From NCBI RefSeq assembly GCF_021379005.1, contig NZ_CP075171.1, positions 4,960,001 through 5,024,000 on the forward strand: DNA of 64,000 bases. Reading direction: 5' to 3'. The notes under the pieces are model-generated. The model searched no databases. It was not told the origin of the DNA and saw only the letters and a list, made by a program, of their open reading frames with translations. The first letter of the stretch is position 1. Each line of letters begins with the position of its first letter. Positions 18,265 through 27,127 of the stretch are shown one piece after another. The translations under genes were made by a program, and so were the position numbers. This stretch comes from Leptodesmis sichuanensis A121 (GTDB taxonomy: Bacteria > Cyanobacteriota > Cyanobacteriia > Leptolyngbyales > Leptolyngbyaceae).

Positions 18265-18630
18265 TTAATCTTCATCCAGTGGCAGCCCTCGTCGTACCTT
18301 TCCTTTACCAAAATACCGACCGAATTGAAGTTCGTATACTTCATCCTCATCCTGGGTTTCCACTTCCAGGTCAGAACGGGCATAGCTAACACACAACAAT
18401 GCATAGCCCTGATGCTGCAGCTCGGCAGACAGCCCCATTGCCTCTGGTTGATCTAGTTCTCCAGAAATCACGCGCACGGCACAGGCAGTACAGGCTCCAT
18501 TACGACAGGAAAACGGAAGATTGGCTCCTTGATTTTCGACAGACTGGAGAATGTAGCGATCGTCCGGAACCTGACAGGTGTACAGGGTATCAGTGCGACG
18601 ATCGCGGATGCGGACAGTGTAAAGGGTCAT
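18265..18630 (-). CDS. Plant-type 2Fe-2S ferredoxin
   Basis: A 121-residue protein with a Cys pattern CX4CX2CX29C (C42, C47, C50, C80) in the motif SCRNGACTAC. The C-terminus is about 20 residues longer than photosynthetic ferredoxin and acidic (DEDEVYELQ). It is an electron carrier in the cytoplasm. The partner is unknown; the single-gene context gives no hint. The C-terminal extension resembles minor cyanobacterial ferredoxins, not PetF. Confidence 0.92.
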   Translation of the reverse strand: MTLYTVRIRDRRTDTLYTCQVPDDRYILQSVENQGANLPFSCRNGACTACAVRVISGELDQPEAMGLSAELQHQGYALLCVSYARSDLEVETQDEDEVYELQFGRYFGKGKVRRGLPLDED

Positions 18631-18722
18631 AACAAGCTATAAAAAACGCAGGATTAAAGACTGAATTGGGGCCATTACCTGCTACCATAATACTTCTGTG
18701 ACTGTTCACACAGCACACCCCT

Positions 18723-18809
18723 GGAGAGATGGCCGAGTGGTTGAAGGCGCAGCACTGGAAATGCTGTTTAGGGGTAACTCTAACGAGGGTTCGAATCCCT
18801 CTCTCTCCG
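18723..18809 (+). tRNA. tRNA-Ser (anticodon GGA)
   Basis: Acceptor stem GGAGAGA (18723-18729) pairs with TCTCTCC (18802-18808); the discriminator is G at 18809. The anticodon stem CAGCA/TGCTG encloses the loop CTGGAAA with anticodon GGA, reading UCC/UCU. The long variable arm (TTTAGGGGTAACTCTAAC) and the T-loop GGTTCGAATCC are typical for serine tRNA. CCA is not encoded. Confidence 0.96.
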
Positions 18810-18941
18810 TTAAATCTGGCCATTGCAGATGGATGCATACACTCAGTGATCCGCCTGCAATGGATGACAGATGATTTGGGCATAGCTTTAAATGCTGAAA
18901 ACTATGCTGTGGTGAAGCTTGAGTTGATCCTGTTCCCGTTT

Positions 18942-20828
18942 CTAAGTTTTGGCTGCTTGCATTTGTAATTTCATACGCTCCACGCTCAGCAGACCAACCC
19001 CCAGGGTAACCATGACAATGCCAAGGATTTGCACACCCTGCAACGGATTATTGATCAGAATCCAGGCCAGCAGAGCCGTTACCACTGGCCCGATCGAGGC
19101 AATGATCGAGGCTAGAGCCGCTCCCATAAACCGCACTCCAAAGTTGTTGGCAAGATAGCCGATCAGGGTAAGCGCACCTAGAATAATGCCGCTCACGATA
19201 AAGCCAACTCGCTTCTCTGGCTGAACCAATACACCCAAATTAGGTCCCAGGAAAATGAGAATTATTGAGGACAGAACAAAGATGGTAAAGAACTGAATCA
19301 GGCTCACGGGAACGGGGTGCAGTTTCTTGAAGCCTAACTGCATAAAAATGAGATAGAGGGCAAAGGCAATTCCTGCCGCGATCGCAGCAGTTACCCCCAT
19401 TTCTCCCCCAGAGGTGACTTTGTTCACATCAATACTGGGCAGCGCTGTGAAGACTACTCCCAAAGAAATGATGGCCATCACCGCCCATCGTAGGGGAGTG
19501 GGACGATCGCCAAACAAGATCCAGGCCAGGGGCACCGTAACCAGTGGATACATAAACAGAATAGTGACGGCAGGCCCAGCCCCAATTTGGCCAATGGCGA
19601 TATAAATCAACACCTGGGAGAGAAACAGGAAAAAGCCGCTACCCACAACATTGAGCAAGGGACGACGATCGCGAGCAGCCAAAAACTGGCTTAAATCTCG
19701 CCAGACAGGAGGATACAGCACCATCGAGACTGCTACCATCAGCGGCAACACCACCAGCATCCGCAACCACAGAATTAACAGCGAATTGCCCAGCACCGTG
19801 ATATTGATGAACCCACCAATTTCTGGCAGGCCCAGAATAGAACTGGGTTTACCAATGACCCGCACCACCACATTGTGAATCGACAGCGCTACGGTAGAAA
19901 ACAACACCAAAATAAAGCCAGCCCAAAAGTTTGTTTCCTTTTTGGGAAACAAACGGGTGAGGGGTTGAGGCACTCCTGGAGCGGGAATAGGGGTGGAAAT
20001 TACCGGGCTGGAAGCCGATTGAGGAGGATGGGAATGAGGAGCTTGAGGAGAATAGACAGGATGAGTTTGCCCAGCCTGAGCTGATAAAGAGGGGGATGAG
20101 GAAAGATCGGGTGGAGAGACACCCGGCCTTGCATGAGGTTGCAGGACAGTCTCACTGAGAGAAGCCTCGTCCTCTCCTGTAGAGTAGGAATAGGCAGAAC
20201 CGCTGACTGGAGATTGTAAGGCCGTTGTTGAGCCAAAGCTTTCAGCCTGCAACTGCTCCTGGAGTTTACTCACAAGAGCTTGCAAAACGGCCTCCCCCTG
20301 CTGTTCCAGGTTATGCATCCGTCCTAGCTGTTGCGATAAGGCACTGTGATAACTATTGAGTTCCTGTTGCAAGCTTCTAAAGGTGGCACTAAATGTCGCA
20401 TCCAGGGAAGCCAGCATCCGTTGGGCATTGTCACTCTGCAACTGGCTGCTTCCGGGCAATCCAGATCCCATTCCTGCTATTGAGTTGGCTTTTGCCATCT
20501 GATTCATTTGCTGCACCATCAAACTTTGCAGATGGTTAGCCAAGGCCATTGCCAATTGCTTAGCCCATAACTGTTGTTGGGCGATTTGTTGTTGGGAAAG
20601 AGCCGCTGTTCTTTGCGTTTGCAGAGTCTGATGCTGAGCTTTCAATTGCTTTACTTCTTCCGTCAAGTAAGCTTTTTCAGCCTGTAGTTGATTCACTTCC
20701 TCAGAAAGCTGGGTTACTAACCCCTCATGCAACCGCCTGAGATCCTGGGTTACGATTTGCAGGAGGCTCTCAACGGTTCGCCCATTCTCACTGGTATTAC
20801 TAACTGGTCGATTCTCCATTTGTCCCAT
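18942..20828 (-). CDS. EamA/DMT-type transporter with long N-terminal coiled-coil region
   Basis: The protein has 628 residues. Residues 1-200 are heptad-rich and Gln-rich coiled coil; residues 200-305 are a Ser/Pro-rich linker; residues 310-620 contain ten membrane helices of the drug/metabolite transporter superfamily, with two EamA repeats (first around PLAWILFGDRPTPLRW). Most EamA proteins are about 300 residues, so half of this protein is an added cytoplasmic module. I infer a role for the coiled coil in oligomerisation or localisation. The substrate is unknown. It is a single gene, divergent from nothing and convergent with the tRNA. Confidence 0.85.
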   Translation of the reverse strand: MGQMENRPVSNTSENGRTVESLLQIVTQDLRRLHEGLVTQLSEEVNQLQAEKAYLTEEVKQLKAQHQTLQTQRTAALSQQQIAQQQLWAKQLAMALANHLQSLMVQQMNQMAKANSIAGMGSGLPGSSQLQSDNAQRMLASLDATFSATFRSLQQELNSYHSALSQQLGRMHNLEQQGEAVLQALVSKLQEQLQAESFGSTTALQSPVSGSAYSYSTGEDEASLSETVLQPHARPGVSPPDLSSSPSLSAQAGQTHPVYSPQAPHSHPPQSASSPVISTPIPAPGVPQPLTRLFPKKETNFWAGFILVLFSTVALSIHNVVVRVIGKPSSILGLPEIGGFINITVLGNSLLILWLRMLVVLPLMVAVSMVLYPPVWRDLSQFLAARDRRPLLNVVGSGFFLFLSQVLIYIAIGQIGAGPAVTILFMYPLVTVPLAWILFGDRPTPLRWAVMAIISLGVVFTALPSIDVNKVTSGGEMGVTAAIAAGIAFALYLIFMQLGFKKLHPVPVSLIQFFTIFVLSSIILIFLGPNLGVLVQPEKRVGFIVSGIILGALTLIGYLANNFGVRFMGAALASIIASIGPVVTALLAWILINNPLQGVQILGIVMVTLGVGLLSVERMKLQMQAAKT

Positions 20829-21068
20829 GAAAGGTTCCTCTAAACCTATCCACCCTGAACTATTCAGCGTTTCACATCACTTACCCATGCCTAGTGTTCC
20901 CAAGTAATAATTTGGAAAAAGCTATATCAGCCAGGATATATCCAATTTTTGAGAGTGAGCAGTGAATTTATTGGGTCTTTATTCCAGTTCCGCTTTACGG
21001 ATAGGGAAAGGAGCCTTTGTAAAGCAGCGGATGGTGGGTGGTAACTGGTGAGTGGGATGGTTTGGTGT

Positions 21069-22487
21069 TCAAGGAAGCCAATAGGAAAAGAGACGAAAGG
21101 TGAGTGCGCCCAGCCCGATCGCCGCTGGAATAGTAGCAATCCAGGTGAGGCCGATCGTTCTTACCGTCTGTAACTCTACCGTTTTCCATCCTTGCGCTAA
21201 ACCGACTCCCACCACCCCACCGACTAAAGCATGGGACGTAGAGACAGGGAGTCCCGCTTGAGAGGCCAGCAGTGCGGTCGTTGCGGTCGCCAATTCTGCA
21301 CACATACCACCGCTGGGTTGCAGGGCAATAATATTTTCTCCAACAGTAGTAATGACTCGCTTGCCCCATACTGCCAGCCCTACCACAATTCCCGTTCCAC
21401 CTAACACTAAGACCCAAAGCGGAATCTGGATGGAGTCGATGGGAACGGTTCCAGTTTGCAGGGTGGCGACGATCGCTGCCAGCGGAGCGATCGCATTTCC
21501 CACATCGTTAGACCCATGAGCAAAGGCAACAAAGCAGGCACTCAGAAGTTGGAAGCGGGCGAGGAGAAGTTCGGGGAGGGAGTGCAGGGGTGCAGGGGTG
21601 CAGGGGTGCAGGGGTGAGGGAGATAAATTTTGGGTTTTGGATTCTGGATTTTGGATTTTCTCGTCCTTTGTCCTTTGTTCTTTGTCCTCTGCCAATGACC
21701 CATGACGAATGACCCATGGCGGCTCCCCGTTTGCCTCCCGATTCCCGATTCCCGATCCCTGATCGCCGATCGCTTGCCCCAATTGCCCCCATAAAACAAA
21801 GGTCAACACCATACTGGCGATCGCTCCCATCCCTAACAAAATGGTGTGGGAAGGCAACAGGATGCCCAGGTACTGAGATAAAAAACGTTGGATAGGCTGG
21901 CTAAAGCTGGGTAAAACGATCACGCCGAAAATGCTGAACAAGGCGGTACTGAGCCAGGGGATCCATTCTTGCAATTGCTGCAGGGGATGGGGTTGGTCGA
22001 GAATGAAGCGCTTGATGATGGTATAAAAGAGAGCCGCGATCGCGCCACTGAGCAGGGGAGTGAGAATCCAGGTGAGGGTGATGGTGCGGATGGATGGCCA
22101 ATCAACCGCCTCAAATCCCACAGCGGCCCACCCAAAGCCTGCGATCGCGCCGACCACAGCATGGGAGGAGGAGACGGGCAACCCAAAGGCGGTCGCCAAG
22201 TTGATCCACAGGCCACTGGCAACCAGGACAGCCAGCATTCCAGTGAGAAAAATCTGGGGCGTTTGCCCAAAAAATTCGGGATTGACAATTTGGGTGACTA
22301 GCGTTTCAGAGACATTCTGACCAAAGAGGACGGCTCCTGTGAATTCCAGTACGCCAGCAATGATCAGCGCCTGTCGCAGGGTAACGGCTTTCGACCCCAC
22401 CGAGGTGCCCATAGAATTGGCGACATCATTAGCACCCAGATTCCAGGCCAGGTAAAACGCCAGCAGGCAAGTCAGAATTAGCATCAA
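21069..22487 (-). CDS. PiT-family inorganic phosphate permease with a repeat-derived loop
   Basis: A 472-residue protein with the two PiT signature repeats: LAWNLGANDVANSMGTSVGSKAVT near the N-terminus and AHGSNDVGNAIAPLAAI in the second half. It imports phosphate (or sulfate in some members) using a cation gradient. Residues about 239-304, between the two halves, are a low-complexity hydrophilic loop encoded by short tandem repeats normally seen between genes (21576-21773). The frame is kept through the insert, and both signature halves are intact, so the gene is probably functional. Confidence 0.9.
   Translation of the reverse strand: MMLILTCLLAFYLAWNLGANDVANSMGTSVGSKAVTLRQALIIAGVLEFTGAVLFGQNVSETLVTQIVNPEFFGQTPQIFLTGMLAVLVASGLWINLATAFGLPVSSSHAVVGAIAGFGWAAVGFEAVDWPSIRTITLTWILTPLLSGAIAALFYTIIKRFILDQPHPLQQLQEWIPWLSTALFSIFGVIVLPSFSQPIQRFLSQYLGILLPSHTILLGMGAIASMVLTFVLWGQLGQAIGDQGSGIGNREANGEPPWVIRHGSLAEDKEQRTKDEKIQNPESKTQNLSPSPLHPCTPAPLHSLPELLLARFQLLSACFVAFAHGSNDVGNAIAPLAAIVATLQTGTVPIDSIQIPLWVLVLGGTGIVVGLAVWGKRVITTVGENIIALQPSGGMCAELATATTALLASQAGLPVSTSHALVGGVVGVGLAQGWKTVELQTVRTIGLTWIATIPAAIGLGALTFRLFSYWLP
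21576..21773. repeat. Short-tandem-repeat cluster inside the PiT coding sequence
   Basis: Consecutive runs of heptamer-like repeats: (GTGCAGGG) x4 at 21582-21615, TTTTGGATTCTGGATTTTGG at 21633-21659, CCTTTGT-type units at 21665-21688, AATGACCCATGACGAATGAC at 21694-21713, and CCCGATT units at 21737-21758. These are the classical intergenic STRR types of cyanobacteria but here are translated. Confidence 0.9.
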
Positions 22488-22511
22488 GCAAACGGTTGAT
22501 AGCGATCGAGC

Positions 22512-24068
22512 TTAAATTTTGGATGGGCGATTTTGGATTTTAGATGAGTGACGGTGGGATCTAACGTCCTTTTTCTTCGCTCTGTTTGAGTGACCGTAGA
22601 GTGCCTGGTTGTAGATGGATTCATTTTCTTGAGCGGACTGGAAGAGATCCACCACAGGAGTCGGATAATCTACCCCCAGGCGCACGCCAAACCGCTTTTG
22701 TTCGACAGGAAGCAATTTCCAGGGTTCATGGACTTTACTGGCTGGAACGTGGGCCAGTTCAGGAAGCCAGTGTTTAACGTACTGGCCATCGAGATCATAA
22801 TCCTTGGACTGCTTCAAGATGTTGAAAAATCGGAAGCCTCGCGCATCATTACCCACGCCCGCCGTATAGTTCCAGTTACCCCAATTGCTGCACACATCGT
22901 AATCAATCAGCAGGGACTCAAACCACTCTGCGCCCATCTGCCAGTTGATTCCCAGATTTTTCGTGAGAAAGCTGGCAACATTCTGACGGCCCCGATTAGA
23001 CATAAAGCCAGTCGCCGCCAATTCGCGCATATTGGCATCGACCAGCGGAAAGCCTGTTAGTCCCTGTCGCCAGCGATCGAACAACGGCCAATCTTCTTTC
23101 CAGGGAATGGGAATCCCCTGCAGTCCAGAGGTACGAAAGATGCGGTTGCCGTGTTTGGCACAGATAAACCGGAAATAATCTCGCCACAGCAACTCAAAAA
23201 TCAGCCAATAGGTCGAGTCATTTTTGATGCGGGTGGCTTCGTAGGTCTGTACCTGTTCATAGATGAAGCGCGGCGAGAGGCAACCCAAAGCCAGCCAGGG
23301 CGAGAATTTGGAGGAGTAATCGGCTCCTAACATACCGTTGCGGGTTTCTTTGTATAGCTTCAGGTGATCCTGTTGCCAGAAGTAATGGGCCAATCGTTCC
23401 AGGGCTGCTGTTTCTCCTCCCCGAAAGGACAGAACAGCGCGATGATCAATTTGTGGTGGTTCTAAGCCCAGGTCGGTAAGGGCAGGCAGGGAGCCGCGAT
23501 CGCACGCCGGTAATCTGGGCAGACTGTCAGGCTCCGGGAAAATGGGCTTGACGGTCGCCTCCCGCTCGACCTGCTTCCGAAAGGTCGTAAACAACTCCGG
23601 TAACTCCTGAATCGTAAATGGCAAATCATCCGGGTGATACAGCGTATGGCCCCAGAAGCCTCGCAAGGGAACGCCTAGTTCAGTCAAAGCCACTTCTAAA
23701 TCTTTCTCCACGGCTAATTCTTCGGCAGTCACTTCCCGGTGATAATGCACGGCAGAAATCATCAGGTCTTTCACCAGTTGCGGAATCACGGTTTCTGGAT
23801 GGCCCTGACGAATCAGCAGATCGCTGCCTCTGGCCTGCAGCGATCGGCGTAAATCGGCTACACTGTCCAGCAAAAATTTTGCTCGAAAAGCCCCTGTTTT
23901 GGGAAAGCCGAAAGACGTTTGACCGAACTGGCGTGGGTCAAAACAATACAGGGGAATGATTTCAACAGCAGAAGTGGCTTGTCCAGTGAGTGCTTGATGT
24001 AGGGGTTGGTGGTCATGCAGGCGCAGGTCATTGCGAAACCAGAGAAGAATTCGGGTTGTGGTCGCCAT
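22512..24068 (-). CDS. Cryptochrome DASH/photolyase family protein
   Basis: A 518-residue protein. The N-terminal alpha/beta antenna domain starts ILLWFRNDLRLHDH. The C-terminal FAD-binding domain contains SKFSPWLALGCLSPR, ELLWRDYFRF, GRQNVASFL and the CRY-DASH-specific GNDARGFRFFNILKQSKDYD. By family knowledge it repairs cyclobutane dimers in single-stranded DNA and binds FAD and MTHF, and it can act as a blue-light receptor. The last 10-12 residues (SKIQNRPSKI) come from a repeat of the TTTTGGAT type, so the natural stop seems to have been lost or moved into the repeat. Confidence 0.93.
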   Translation of the reverse strand: MATTTRILLWFRNDLRLHDHQPLHQALTGQATSAVEIIPLYCFDPRQFGQTSFGFPKTGAFRAKFLLDSVADLRRSLQARGSDLLIRQGHPETVIPQLVKDLMISAVHYHREVTAEELAVEKDLEVALTELGVPLRGFWGHTLYHPDDLPFTIQELPELFTTFRKQVEREATVKPIFPEPDSLPRLPACDRGSLPALTDLGLEPPQIDHRAVLSFRGGETAALERLAHYFWQQDHLKLYKETRNGMLGADYSSKFSPWLALGCLSPRFIYEQVQTYEATRIKNDSTYWLIFELLWRDYFRFICAKHGNRIFRTSGLQGIPIPWKEDWPLFDRWRQGLTGFPLVDANMRELAATGFMSNRGRQNVASFLTKNLGINWQMGAEWFESLLIDYDVCSNWGNWNYTAGVGNDARGFRFFNILKQSKDYDLDGQYVKHWLPELAHVPASKVHEPWKLLPVEQKRFGVRLGVDYPTPVVDLFQSAQENESIYNQALYGHSNRAKKKDVRSHRHSSKIQNRPSKI

Positions 24069-24211
24069 TGAATTAGGGGATTGAGGGGTAGGGATTGGGG
24101 ATTGGGGGGCGATAGCTGCGAAAGGTCGCTAGGATACCAGGGAGATCCTAGTTCAAAAATATACATTTCTTCATAAAACAGGGACGACCCACGGGGAGTT
24201 TTTAGAAACCT

Positions 24212-25069
24212 ATGGCATTGACGGAGCTAAAACAGCGATTACACAGCCATCTAATAGAAATTGTTCGGGAGCGGGATCCATACCTGGCTACGGAAGGTCA
24301 TTTTTATGTGCAGCAATATATCCGCCGCCAACTGGAGCAGTGGGGCACGGTGGAAAGCTGTGAATTCAAAATTCAGGCCCGAACTCACGTTAATTTGCTC
24401 CTGAAGTTGCCTGCCCAAACGGGGCTTTCTACCCAGCCACCCATTATCCTGGGTGCCCACTATGATGCGGTTCCGGGTACACCAGGGGCCGATGATAATG
24501 CCACAGGGGTAGCGGCTTTACTAGAACTGGCCCGATCGCTTGCCCAACAACCCGCCCGTTATCCCATCCAACTGATTGCCTTTGACCTGGAAGAATACGG
24601 GATGCTAGGCAGCCAGGACTATGCACAAGCCCTGTTTCAGGCCCAGCAACCCGTTCGACTCATGCTGTCTCTGGAAATGCTGGGCTACTGCAGCCAGGAA
24701 CCCAATTCCCAGCGCTATCCCTCACCGTTGTTGAAGGCCATTTATCCCAATCAGGGAAATTTCATTGGGTTAATTGGCAACCTGCCCACGCTGCCCGACC
24801 TGCTCCATCTCAGCCATCATATTCGGAGGGCCGGAGTTCCCAGTCGGTGGCTCCCAGCAGGTATGAAAGGCCAGATTTTGCAAGCCACTCGTTTGAGTGA
24901 TCACTCCCCCTTCTGGGATCGCGGCTATCGAGCCATCATGGTTACAGACACGGCTTTTATGCGAAATCCTCATTACCACAAAGCCAGCGATCGCATTGAA
25001 ACCCTGGATTTAGACTTCCTTACAGGCACCTGCCTTGGCCTCATCCGGGGACTGCAAACGTTGAAATAG
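24212..25069 (+). CDS. M28-family zinc aminopeptidase
   Basis: A 285-residue protein with the M28 metal ligands: H in ILGAHYDAVPG, D in GADDNATG, catalytic and bridging E in FDLEEYGMLGS, and a late H in NPHYHKASD. No signal peptide is seen, so it is likely cytoplasmic. It removes N-terminal residues from peptides; related glutaminyl cyclases share the fold. Divergent from the photolyase gene, with a promoter region of about 140 bp between. Confidence 0.9.
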   Translation: MALTELKQRLHSHLIEIVRERDPYLATEGHFYVQQYIRRQLEQWGTVESCEFKIQARTHVNLLLKLPAQTGLSTQPPIILGAHYDAVPGTPGADDNATGVAALLELARSLAQQPARYPIQLIAFDLEEYGMLGSQDYAQALFQAQQPVRLMLSLEMLGYCSQEPNSQRYPSPLLKAIYPNQGNFIGLIGNLPTLPDLLHLSHHIRRAGVPSRWLPAGMKGQILQATRLSDHSPFWDRGYRAIMVTDTAFMRNPHYHKASDRIETLDLDFLTGTCLGLIRGLQTLK

Positions 25070-25398
25070 AAATGCTGCAGTGGAATTTCTACTAGATGCG
25101 GCTAGTCCTCTCTATTACCTATGTCGGATGTAGAGCTTCTGCTCCCAAAGTAAAATCCCAGCAAATTGGAAAAAACGTCGGATGGGTAAAGGGAAACGTT
25201 CCATCCGGTCATTCTGGCTGATTTGCATGGGCACGCCAAGCTTTGCCCATCCTACTGATGATGATTGAGTCTAATAGGCAAGAGTTCCAATGAAGAGAAA
25301 GCTAGGGTGTAGGAGACACTCAGAGATTTGCAGTCGTGCCGTAACTCAGGCTAAATTCAAGAAGACTCTGCTAAGAGAGAAGGAATTAGGGGCTGCAG
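25070..25398. other. Intergenic region before the conflict operon
   Basis: No gene seen. It contains a dispersed cyanobacterial repeat of the type GGGCACGCCAAGCTTTGCCC at 25228-25247 and the sequence leading into the Trypco1 gene. A clear promoter could not be assigned. Confidence 0.5.
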
Positions 25399-25734
25399 AT
25401 GGATAAGGAAATTGCTCAGTTCTCCCTCGAAGATGGCACGAAGTTTCTGGTGGAAGTGGATGAGCCAGAGGGAGCAGCCGTGGAGCGGGTGGCGGCTGAA
25501 GTCAATACCGAAAAGATGGTGCTGCAGGCCAAGCAGACGTTTGAACAGGCGCTAGAAACGGTCAAGCCCGTAGCTTCTACGTTAATTACTCGCTTGCGGC
25601 AGGGGTTAACGACTCCAGCGGATGAGGTGGAGGTGAAATTTGGGCTGAAGCTGACGGCTGAGGCAGGCGCGATTTTTACCTCGATCAGTGGGGATGTCAA
25701 TTTTGAAATCACGCTGAAGTGGAAAGAGGAGTAA
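25399..25734 (+). CDS. Trypco1-like (trypsin-co-occurring) protein
   Basis: A 111-residue protein starting DKEIAQFSLEDGTKFLVEVDEP and ending in AEAGAIFTSISGDVNFEITLKW. This two-part beta pattern matches the CU044_2847/Trypco1 family that accompanies trypsin-like proteases in NTP-dependent conflict systems. It is the first gene of a compact operon, 13 bp before the trypsin-TIR gene. By published reasoning on the family it may be a regulator or substrate of the protease; the sequence alone does not show which. Cytoplasmic. Confidence 0.8.
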   Translation: MDKEIAQFSLEDGTKFLVEVDEPEGAAVERVAAEVNTEKMVLQAKQTFEQALETVKPVASTLITRLRQGLTTPADEVEVKFGLKLTAEAGAIFTSISGDVNFEITLKWKEE

Positions 25735-25747
25735 GTCAGTTAAGCCG

Positions 25748-27127
25748 ATGGCAGAAACAAACTATCGACAGGCGTTTAAGGCGGCGATCGCTCGCATTTA
25801 TCATCCTACCGGGGCGATCGTGGGGGCTGGGTTCCTGATTTCCGATCGCTATCTGTTGACCTGTGCCCACGTAGTCACGGCAGCGTTAGGGATACCCACT
25901 GAGACGGTTGAACCGCCAGCAGTTTCCCTGGAGTTGGACTTTCCTCTGATTGCTCCAGGACAGAAAGTGAAAGCCAGGGTGGTCTTCTGGCAACCTGTGA
26001 ATTCGACTCAAGCTGGAGAAGACATTGCGGGGTTGCTTTTGGAAGCAGATCCCCCGATGGATAGCCAACCTGTGCGGTTGATGGCAGCCGAGGAAATGTG
26101 GAATCACCCATTTCAGATTTTCGGGTTCCCCAGCAAGCGCGATGAGGGAATTTGGGCATCGGGGGTGATTCGCGATCGGCTTGCCAATGGTTGGGTGCAG
26201 ATTGAGGACATCAAAGCTCAGGGACAGGCCATTCAACCCGGATTCAGCGGCTCACCCATCTGGGATGAGGTGGTGGAAGGGGTGGTGGGGATGGCAGTGG
26301 CCGCCGATAAAAAGCGGGAGGAAACGAAAACAGCTTTTATGATTCCCACGGCAATTTTGCAACAGGTTTGGCCGGAGTTAGGGCAATCAGTTCAGCAATC
26401 GATACCTCCTCAGCAGGATATGGACAGTCAAGCTATGAAGGACTTTTTCATCAGCTACAACCGCGCCGATAAGCAGTATGCAGAGTGGATTGCCTGGACA
26501 CTAAAAGAGGCTGGGTATTCGGTCGTGATTCAGGCTTGGGATTTTCGTCCGGGGGGAAATTTTGTCCTGGAGATGCAACGAGCGGCGGCAGAAAGTCAGA
26601 AGACGATCGCGGTCTTATCCGAGTCCTATCTGAAGGCATCCTATACTCAACCCGAATGGGCGGCAGCATTTGCCAATGATCCGCAATCGCTAGAACGCAA
26701 GTTGATTCCAGTCAGAGTGAAGGAATGCAAACCGGAGGGGATGTTACGCCCAATTGTATATATCGATTTGGTAGGGTTATCGGAAGCCGATGCGAAGCAA
26801 ACCTTGTTGGAAGGGCTGAAACCGAGTGGGGAACCAGTGCAAAAGCCAATGTTTCCAGAGGCGAAAATTCCTGAGCAGACACCTGTAAGTGACCAAAGCG
26901 TAGCAGAGCCTAAAGCATTCCCCAGTGCTCTGAGTCGGGTGCAGCAGATTAAAGAAAAGAGTTTGCAAAAACGACTAGACAAGCTAACAACAGATTATGA
27001 AGAGTTGGCCAAACAACGAGATTACACAACGAATGTGGTTGCACGCAACAACCTGGAACTGCAACTTGAAGCGATCGCTCTCGACCTGGATAAAGTAGCT
27101 GCGGAGCTTGATGCATTGGGGGCATAG
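25748..27127 (+). CDS. Trypsin-like protease plus TIR domain effector with C-terminal coiled-coil adaptor
   Basis: A 459-residue effector. Residues 10-215 are a trypsin-like serine protease with triad H41 (TCAHV), D92 (GEDIAGL) and S167 (GFSGSP). Residues 231-350 are a TIR domain (KDFFISYNRADKQYAEWIAW; SESYLKASYTQPEW, with E303 at the place of the NADase glutamate). Residues 403-455 form a charged coiled coil nearly repeated at the N-terminus of the VMAP protein (LxxRLxKLxxDYEELxxQRD, then NNLELQL). The inferred role is a double effector: proteolysis and NAD destruction, delivered through the shared adaptor. It overlaps the next gene by 20 bp. Confidence 0.88.
   Translation: MAETNYRQAFKAAIARIYHPTGAIVGAGFLISDRYLLTCAHVVTAALGIPTETVEPPAVSLELDFPLIAPGQKVKARVVFWQPVNSTQAGEDIAGLLLEADPPMDSQPVRLMAAEEMWNHPFQIFGFPSKRDEGIWASGVIRDRLANGWVQIEDIKAQGQAIQPGFSGSPIWDEVVEGVVGMAVAADKKREETKTAFMIPTAILQQVWPELGQSVQQSIPPQQDMDSQAMKDFFISYNRADKQYAEWIAWTLKEAGYSVVIQAWDFRPGGNFVLEMQRAAAESQKTIAVLSESYLKASYTQPEWAAAFANDPQSLERKLIPVRVKECKPEGMLRPIVYIDLVGLSEADAKQTLLEGLKPSGEPVQKPMFPEAKIPEQTPVSDQSVAEPKAFPSALSRVQQIKEKSLQKRLDKLTTDYEELAKQRDYTTNVVARNNLELQLEAIALDLDKVAAELDALGA

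Noticed and set aside
21508-21799. Overlapping minus-strand frames in the PiT insert
   Set aside because: They are alternative frames of the tandem repeats; the PiT frame is the one that joins both signature halves.
25228-25247. Possible operator of the conflict operon
   Set aside because: The motif belongs to a dispersed repeat type found at many places, so it is not specific.
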